Positions 57,812-64,000 of a DNA stretch of 64,000 nt are shown here, piece by piece. How positions within the stretch are numbered: the stretch's first letter is position 1; each line of letters starts with the position of its first letter. The notes beneath the pieces were generated by a model. That model was not told the DNA's origin. It saw nothing but the letters and a program-made list of their open reading frames with translations, and searched no databases. Source of the DNA: Gonium pectorale (taxonomy: Eukaryota; Chlorophyta; Chlorophyceae; Chlamydomonadales; Volvocaceae); contig LSYV01000011.1 of assembly GCA_001584585.1 (NCBI GenBank), positions 2,587,373 through 2,651,372 on the forward strand, given 5' to 3'. The translations under genes and the position numbers were made by a program.

Positions 57812-57864
57812 ATGGACAACACGCTCGCCAAGCTTTCAAAGCCGCTAGATGCGCTCATAAATAA
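57805..57864 (+). promoter_or_regulatory. overlapping upstream ORF (19 codons)
   Basis: ATG at 57805 opens a frame that ends with TAA at 57862-57864, overlapping out of frame the proposed start at 57812. If the transcript includes it, scanning ribosomes would meet this ATG first, which could lower translation of the main protein. Confidence 0.4.
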
Positions 57865-60800
57865 GAAGCCTGCTGCGCCGCAGAAGAGCGGGGCAGGGCG
57901 TCCTTCGGGAGGGCGTGGAACGGGCGGCCGGAATGCGACAGCGGCGGGCAAGGGTTCGGGCCCTGGTATCCAGGGTCCTGGTCGGGGCCCGGGTGGCCGC
58001 GGGGGAGCCGGCGGCCGGACAGGCCCGCCATCTAAAGCCCCTCAGCGACAGCAGTACCAGCCCCGACAGCAAACGGGCCAGACACACGTTAAGCGGCCGT
58101 ATCAGCCCAAGGCGCAGGCCGTGGAGCAGCCGCAGCCCCGGCAGGTGCCTGCGACAGTCCCCCGCGCCCCCGGCCCCCGGCCGCAAGCTCCCCGGCCCCC
58201 TCCCCCGCAGCCCGCGCCCAGGGCTGCCCCAGCGAGCGGCGCCAACATCTCAGTAGCTGAGAAGCTGACGCTCTCGCTGGAAGACATCGTAAAGGCCGCT
58301 AGCAGGTGGGGGTTTCGGTCGCCTGGCCGGGTGAACAGTATGGACATGGGGCGTGGACAGGCATGCAGGCACACCCTTGCGTCAAGTTGCTACTGGCCCC
58401 TCGGCTGCTGCCGCTGTGTTGCACCTTGTGTTGCCCAACGAGCAAGCATGGGTGGCAAGCTCTGGGCCTTATGCCTCATGCATTCCAAGAGGACCTGCTG
58501 CGCTGGTTCATCTCACGCCGTCCTTGCCATGGCCACCGTCCCCGCGTGTCATCGCCTGCAGAAAGCCGTCGACCGCCAAGGACCCCCCGGCGCCGCAACA
58601 GCAGCAGCAGCAACACCACCAGCACTCCTCCGCCCCGCGCGTGGGCGCCCCCGGGCGCGGACCCTCAAGTCGCGGAGGCGCTGCCGCGGCGCAGGGCCGC
58701 GGCGGAGGCCGCGGCAGCTACGGCGCCGACAGGGGTGGCGGTGCTGCAGGCTCCTCAACCCACCAGCGCTACACCCTGGTTGGGGGCCGCCAGGGCGCCG
58801 TCAGGGGCAGGGGCCGCGGCCGGGGCCAGGGCCCTGGGGGCCGCGGCCCCGTCGGGAGCGCAGCCGCCGCGCAGCGACGCGCAGCTGGCGGCCACGCGCC
58901 CATCCATCATTCGTACGCCTTGCGGCGCGAGCCTGACGACCAAGACTACGACGAGGAGGAGCTGGAGTACGACGAGGACGAGGAGTACGATGATCAGTAC
59001 GAAGACGACGGGTACGAGGATGAGGCGGACGGAGAATGGGCTGAGGAGGAGGAGGAGGAGGAGGAAGGAGAGGAGGAGGATTATGTCGGCGGTAACGTGG
59101 CTCCCGCGGCTCGGCAGCACAGGGCTGCGGCCGGAGTCCCGGCGCCTGCGCCCGTGCCAGCGACGGCGTCCTCCAACTTCCGCGCCCGCTTCGCGGACAT
59201 GATCCGTGAAGCAGCGCGCGCCCAGAAGCCACCGCCCGTGCCGCCACAGTTCCTGGCCTCCGCCAGCGGCGCAACCGCCGCGGCCGCGGCTGCCACAGCC
59301 GCGGCCCAGCAGGCGCGGAAGCAGGACGCCGCGGCCGCTGCACGCGCCGAGGCAGCTGCTGCCCAGCTGGCCAAGGCGGAGGCCATGTACCAGAGGCTGT
59401 GGAAGCTCCACAAGGAGCTGCAGGCTCTGGCCGGCGGCGACGGCGGCGGCGGCAGTGGCGACGGCGCCCAGGCCGGCGGGCGCTTGCAGCAGGCGGGAGA
59501 GGCGTCAGCAGCGGCACCAGCGGCAATGCCCGTGCCACAGGAGCGGACGCGACCGCCTACAGGGCGCGAGCACGCTTCGGAGCCGGCGGAGCGCCCGCCG
59601 TCGCCGCCGCTGCGGCACCGGGCACCGCTCTATGCTTCCACCGGCAATGCCTCGCCCTCTGCGCAAGCAGCCCAGCAGCAGCAGCTGCGCCGCGAACAGC
59701 AGCAGCAGCAGCGGTCCGTTCGTGACGAGCACTGCCGCAAACCTTTGGATGCGTCACTTCTTGGAGGCGCGCTTGTAGATGTGAACCAAGCAAGGGTTGC
59801 GTCCCATTTAACGGCCGACAACGCCGACGCCCCTGCGTCCGACCCCTCTTCACGGGACCCTGCCCGCGGCTATGGCGCCTCCGAAGCCGTGGAGGCGTCG
59901 TTCCAGGGTGCAGACGCACCGGCCGGCAGCTGGGAGCAGCAGCAGCCGGTCTCCGGCCAACCCGGCGCTGGGGCTGAGCAGCAGCAGCAGCAGCCGCGGC
60001 TTAACGAAAGCGACCGTGAGCGGAGCCCCCGAAGGGACGACCGACGGCCCGACAGCAGTCGTCTCGTCCGGGAGCAGGACGAGCGGGAGCGGGGGCGCGA
60101 CTCGGAGCGCCGGGAGCTGGAGCGCCGGCCGAGCCGGGAGCGGGGCCGCAGCCGCAGCCAGGACCGCGCCGGCAGCCGCGGGAGGGGCGCCTGGCCGGAA
60201 GCGGACCGCAGGGACCGCAGCAGGAGCCGCAGCCGGGAGCGGCGCGAGGCCCTCGACGGACGTGAGGGCCGGCGCGACCAGCGGAGGAGCCGGAGCCGGG
60301 AGCGCGGCGGTTATCCGCCTCACGCCTACCACCCATACCACGACTATGGTGCGGACTCTCGGCTTGCCGCTACCGGGGACCCGTACCAGCCCGCACACCA
60401 GGCCGCGTATACGTACGAGGGCCCCGGCGGATACGGACCAGGCTGGGCGGCGCCGCCGCCGCCCGGTCCGTACGATGTGTATGTCCCTTCGAGTTACGAG
60501 CCGGCGCTTGGCCCGCCGCAGCCCTTCCCGCCGCCGCCAGGGCAGGGCTGGGCGCCGCCAGAATGGCAGCCCCAAGCGCCGCCGGGGCCGGAGGGCCCCC
60601 CGCCGTATCCCGCGGACCGGGAATGGCTGGAGCGGCGGTACGACGTGTACCCCACAGAGCATCCCGCAGCAGTGGGCCAGCAGCTCCCGCCAGCCGCGGC
60701 CACTTACGACCGCGACCGGGAGCATCCGCGGGACCGCAGCCGCGATATGGAGCGCGAGCGGGAGCGGGACCGCGAACGGGACCGGGAGCGCGAGCGGGAG

Positions 60801-61631
60801 CGGGAACGCCAACAGCAACGCGACCGGGAACGCGAGCGGGAGCGGGAGCGGGATCGCAGCCCCCGAGACCGCAGCCGGGATCTCGACCGCAATCGCGAGC
60901 GGGACCGAGAGCGGGATCGGGATCGGGACCGGGACCGGGAGCGGAGCCGTGACCTGGAGCGGGAACGGAGCAGGCCGGACCGGGAGCGCGAGCGGGAGCG
61001 GGAACGAGAGCGCGATGCCCGCCCCCGTGATCGTGACCGGGAGCGCCCCGAGGACTTGGATCGGGGGCGCTTTCGGGAGCGGGAGAGGGAGCACAGCAAC
61101 CCCTCAGGCGGTCGCGATACTATCGGCCGCGACGTGGCGCAGCGGCGCTATGACAGGCCGGAGCCGCCCCGCCGTGACGGCCGCGACGGCGACGCCAGCC
61201 GCCGGGTGCTCGGCGCCGAGCGCGACAGTTCGGCGCCACGCAGCCGCCCGCGCTCGCGGTCTCGCAGCCGATCCCCGCCTCGCCGGACCCGTGCTGGGCC
61301 CGATGACAGGTCTGGAAACGGCGCCGCTGCGGAGGGGCGTGGCGCGGAGGCGCGCGGGAGCGGCCGTGGACGTGACAGCGGAGGTGCTCGCGACCGCGCC
61401 GGCAGCCCTGCCGCGCGCGAGCCCCTTCAGGGCGGCGACGCCGCTGGCGAGGGCGCCGGCTTGCAGCATGCGGCGGGCACCGGGGCCAGTGGTGGCGGCG
61501 GCGGAGGCAGCGGTGCGGCTCGTGACGTTGATGAGGAGGGTGAGGTCCACGAGGAGGCGGCCAAAGCTGAGGCCGAGGTGTACGAGGAGATGGTGGAGTA
61601 CGTGGACCTGCCGGACGAGCTGGACATTTAG
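57812..61631 (+). CDS. RS/RE/RD-rich nuclear protein with UAP56-binding-like motif
   Basis: Two exons (57812-58305, 58562-61631; CAG|A join in phase) encode 1,187 aa. Exon 1 encodes MDNTLAKLSKPLDALINKKP, then an RGG/Pro-rich tract, and ends with VAEKLTLSLEDIVKAASR, which matches the UAP56-binding motif pattern (LSLDDIIK) of mRNA-export adaptors such as ALY and UIF. Exon 2 has poly-Gln, RGG-rich GRGRGRGQGPGGRGP, an acidic block (about residues 295-340), Ala-rich coiled segments, and from about residue 650 long Arg-Ser, Arg-Asp and Arg-Glu repeats, typical of splicing and export factors. It ends VYEEMVEYVDLPDELDI. No RRM or zinc finger is visible, so it is probably disordered. Nuclear mRNA processing or export is inferred. 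Strong composition bias creates long false frames on both strands over this gene. Confidence 0.82.
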
Positions 61632-63533
61632 CAGTACGGCGGCAGTACGGCCGTACAGCCCTACAAGGACCACAGCGGTGTAGCTTTCCTCAACCGCCTT
61701 GTCCCTGAAGCAGCCCTTGCTTCGGATGCCCTTTTGTCGTATGTGGCGTGCGCCGTTGAGCGCTGCAGTAGCCATTACCCTACTTGGGGGATGACGCGTA
61801 CGGCACTTCTGTTGGCTGGTCGCCCGTACCGTTTGCCGTCAATGGGCAGTTCGGGCATCAGCCCGAAGTATCCCAGCCTGGCGTGAGCGCGTACGTGCGT
61901 TTTTGCGCCTCGCAGCGTCTCAGATCGGTGCCAGTGTGCCCGACAATGCGCCCGACGCGCTTGACAGGGAGGGCGGGTATCCACTGCCCTGCGCGCTGCC
62001 GCCCAGCTGTCAGGTTGCTTCTGGGTGCGAGCCTCGTTACGCGGAAAGCTTCTCCCTAACGGTGCCGATGCTGCCGCCAGCGCAGTCGCCATGGATGCAG
62101 GCGTCGCGTGTCGCGGCAACGCCCTGGCAGTGCCGGCTTGCCTCTTTTTGGCGCCGTCGCCACCGCGCCTGCTCCGTGCGATGCGTGCCATCGCCGGCGG
62201 ATCGTCACCCTGCGGGACAAGAGCGCCCAGCGGCGACGGGTCTGGGGATGGCAAGGCGCTGGGGCACGCGACCTTGCCCCAACTCCCTGTCCTTGCCATG
62301 TGGCTTGCCACTGCCGCCCTTGCTGCGGCGACCACGCTTAAGAAAGCCTCCTAAGACGCCGAGCACCTTGAGGCTCCCATTCGTCCACTGGGCCGGCTGC
62401 GTGTATAGCTGTCGCGTCCTGTCCAACGCAACGCTGGTTCCAGTGGTGGCGGGGAGCGGGCTGCCAGGGGCGCTCTCCTATGGGATGCCGCCGCATGTCA
62501 CGCCTGCGGTGCTCGCATCAACCATGGAGTGCTGCAGGGGCTGCACCACGATCGTTTGACAGGACACGCTGCAGGGCTTTATGTAAATGTGTGCACAGCA
62601 GCCGTGTGGGCATGATGCACGCTGGCGACGTTGTGCAGGCGATGGTGGTCCCGTAACACATGAATAGCAAATCGCACTTTGTACGCCCATGACAGCATCC
62701 ATAAAGATAACTGTTCGGCGGTGCCGACACAGTTGAGTACGGCACCGTACCATCAGCCCACCATCAGCATAGCTTGTCGCGCCCTCTCCCGCCCGGCAGC
62801 ACACTGCGCGGTAGACAGCACACGTTGGTAGGGCATGCGCGCATTACCGCTACCGAGCACCATGAGGCCTACGGACGGGGGTTCAGGACGCTTCGCCCAA
62901 GGCCGCTACAGCCTCGCGTCCCGTGTGCGAACTCGTGTGACCCGAAATCCGTCCTCTACCCAGTACCAACTTCAGTGGGACTAAAGATAAGCTCAAGAAG
63001 AAGATTACCATCGCGCGTTCACCCACGCACCTAAAGCACAACAGTTATATCTTAAACCCAACACCCCGTGCGCGTACGTAAAGCCTGGGCCCAGGACTTT
63101 CAGGTATGTTCCAGTAATACCTGCCAGGACCAGGCCCCGACGATCAGCGCCAATCAAGCAGCGCCCAGTCTGCTTTGTGGAGTCCACAGAGCTCATGCCG
63201 TACGTTCGGTGCCCATCACGGGCCCTTCTTTCCAAAAGCGCTTCATAAGCCACCTGAATGCCTTCTTATCGTGCGTGATCTGAAAGCAAGAGGCTCGCGC
63301 CCAGCGTCACGGCGTCCGCTATACCGCCCCTACACTCTCGAGGCACTGCGGGTCTGCGGCCTGGAAGCCCGACTGGGCCTCACCTTCCCTTCCGCTTCCC
63401 GCACGGCGCATTGCAGCTGCAGCACTTGGCATGCGAGCCAGCGGGCAAGTCCACACGACCAAGACCCCTTCGAACCCACGCAGCCCTCGCCCAGATGCCT
63501 CCAGCCCTTCCTCGCCCAGATGCCTCCAGCCCT
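61632..63533. other. intergenic between convergent genes
   Basis: A 1.9-kb spacer. It probably holds the 3' UTR of the RS-rich gene (a TGTAA polyadenylation-like motif occurs at about 62582) and that of the leftward gene at the right edge. No coding exon is supported. Confidence 0.5.
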
Positions 63534-63535
63534 TC
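63486..63535. repeat. 25-bp tandem duplication
   Basis: Two adjacent copies (63486-63510 and 63511-63535), each beginning CTCGCCCAGATGCCTCC. The second copy ends inside the stop codon of the leftward gene, so the duplication sits at the end of that reading frame and in the 3' UTR. Confidence 0.85.
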
Positions 63536-64000
63536 AGTAAGTCGTCTGCTGCGCCGCCCGCGCCAGCCGCCGGGCGTTCTCCTGCTCGAGCTGCGCCGCG
63601 AACGTGTCCACCGACCACGGGCCCTGTATGCTGGGGGCACGCGAGAGGTGCCTGGAGCGGGTCACCTGGTAGTCCTGCCCGCGGCCGTGCGAGTTGCGCA
63701 GCCACATGACGTGCTCCATGATCTCCCGGGGCGCCGCGTTCTTGACGCACACGGGCTTGGAGCGGCCATTGCCTGCGTGCGGGTTCGGGCGTGGGCAAGC
63801 GCAGGACTGGGAGGGCGGAGAGGCGGGGTACGGTACTAGGACCATGGGGGCACGGGGACGTAATGCGGGCCGGGGAAAGACGGGGGCATTCGTGTGACTG
63901 GAATGACGGCGAAAACCGTCTCGTCATCATCATGGATGGGTAATGGGCAGTGCTAACATGCCTTTTCAAGGCGGCAGGGCGCAGATACCGGTGATTCACA
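63534..64000 (-). CDS. C-terminal exon of an uncharacterised protein, truncated by window
   Basis: The final exon, 63772-63534, follows a CGCACGCAG acceptor and encodes about 79 residues: NGRSKPVCVKNAAPREIMEH, then MWLRNSHGRGQDYQVTRSRH, PSIQGPWSVDTFAAQLEQEN and RRLARAAQQTTY before TGA. The composition is that of a soluble, conserved-looking protein end with a short helical tail. Upstream exons lie beyond, or near, the right edge; 63776-64000 is taken as intron. No family is recognised. Confidence 0.55.

Noticed and set aside
59850..61683. Long frames on both strands over the RE/RD-rich region (414 codons -, 603 codons + in another frame)
   Set aside because: Simple Arg/Glu/Asp codon repeats leave all frames open. 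Only the main frame links in phase to exon 1 and ends in a non-repetitive tail.

Overview
The window is nuclear DNA from a GC-rich unicellular or colonial green alga, most likely a volvocine relative of Chlamydomonas. The evidence is intron-rich genes with short, GC-rich GTGAG/GTGCG...CAG introns, Gly/Ala/Pro/Gln low-complexity inserts in otherwise conserved proteins, no operons and no Shine-Dalgarno sites, and a plant-type PI-PLC. The species is inferred, not read directly. No rRNA, tRNA, CRISPR array or intact transposon was recognised. Nearly all exon joins below were built by hand from splice motifs and reading phase; in every gene described as complete, the phases agree across all joins.

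Layout, left to right: part of a GT92-like glycosyltransferase (-, 1-1733); a 297-aa mitochondrial-carrier-family transporter (-, 4683-7423); a 1,649-aa TIR-like/NACHT/WD40 STAND receptor (+, 9635-15344); a 516-aa plant-type phosphoinositide-specific phospholipase C (+, 16205-20919); the replication factor CDC45, 662 aa (+, 22991-26990); a small single-pass membrane protein (-, 28247-28699); a 718-aa LSMT-like SET-domain protein (-, 29262-33208); a 392-aa orphan protein with an Ala/Lys/Val helical repeat (+, 33583-36543); a small acidic coding remnant (+, about 36844-37277); a 757-aa coiled-coil protein (-, 39620-44350); a 721-aa ARM/HEAT-like solenoid protein (-, 47111-52506); a 461-aa organelle-targeted multipass membrane protein (-, 54840-57537); a 1,187-aa RS/RE/RD-rich nuclear protein with a UAP56-binding-like motif (+, 57812-61631); and the last exon of a gene entering from the right edge (-, 63534-64000).

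The genes do not form one pathway: DNA replication, lipid signalling, transport, RNA handling and protein methylation sit side by side, as is normal in a nuclear genome. The most interesting locus is the STAND receptor. Its N-terminal module keeps the SHAW, NQH and WCLFE signatures of TIR-like domains, including the Glu that is catalytic in TIR NADases. A NACHT NTPase and 14 WD40 repeats follow. This is the layout of an NLR-type innate immune or self/non-self recognition receptor, seldom discussed in green algae. Secondary points of interest are a short dispersed repeat flanked by locus-specific 13- or 16-bp direct repeats (one copy supplies the receptor's stop codon), several GC-AG introns, a SET domain with Asn-Tyr in place of Asn-His, and an orphan gene with a duplicated exon.
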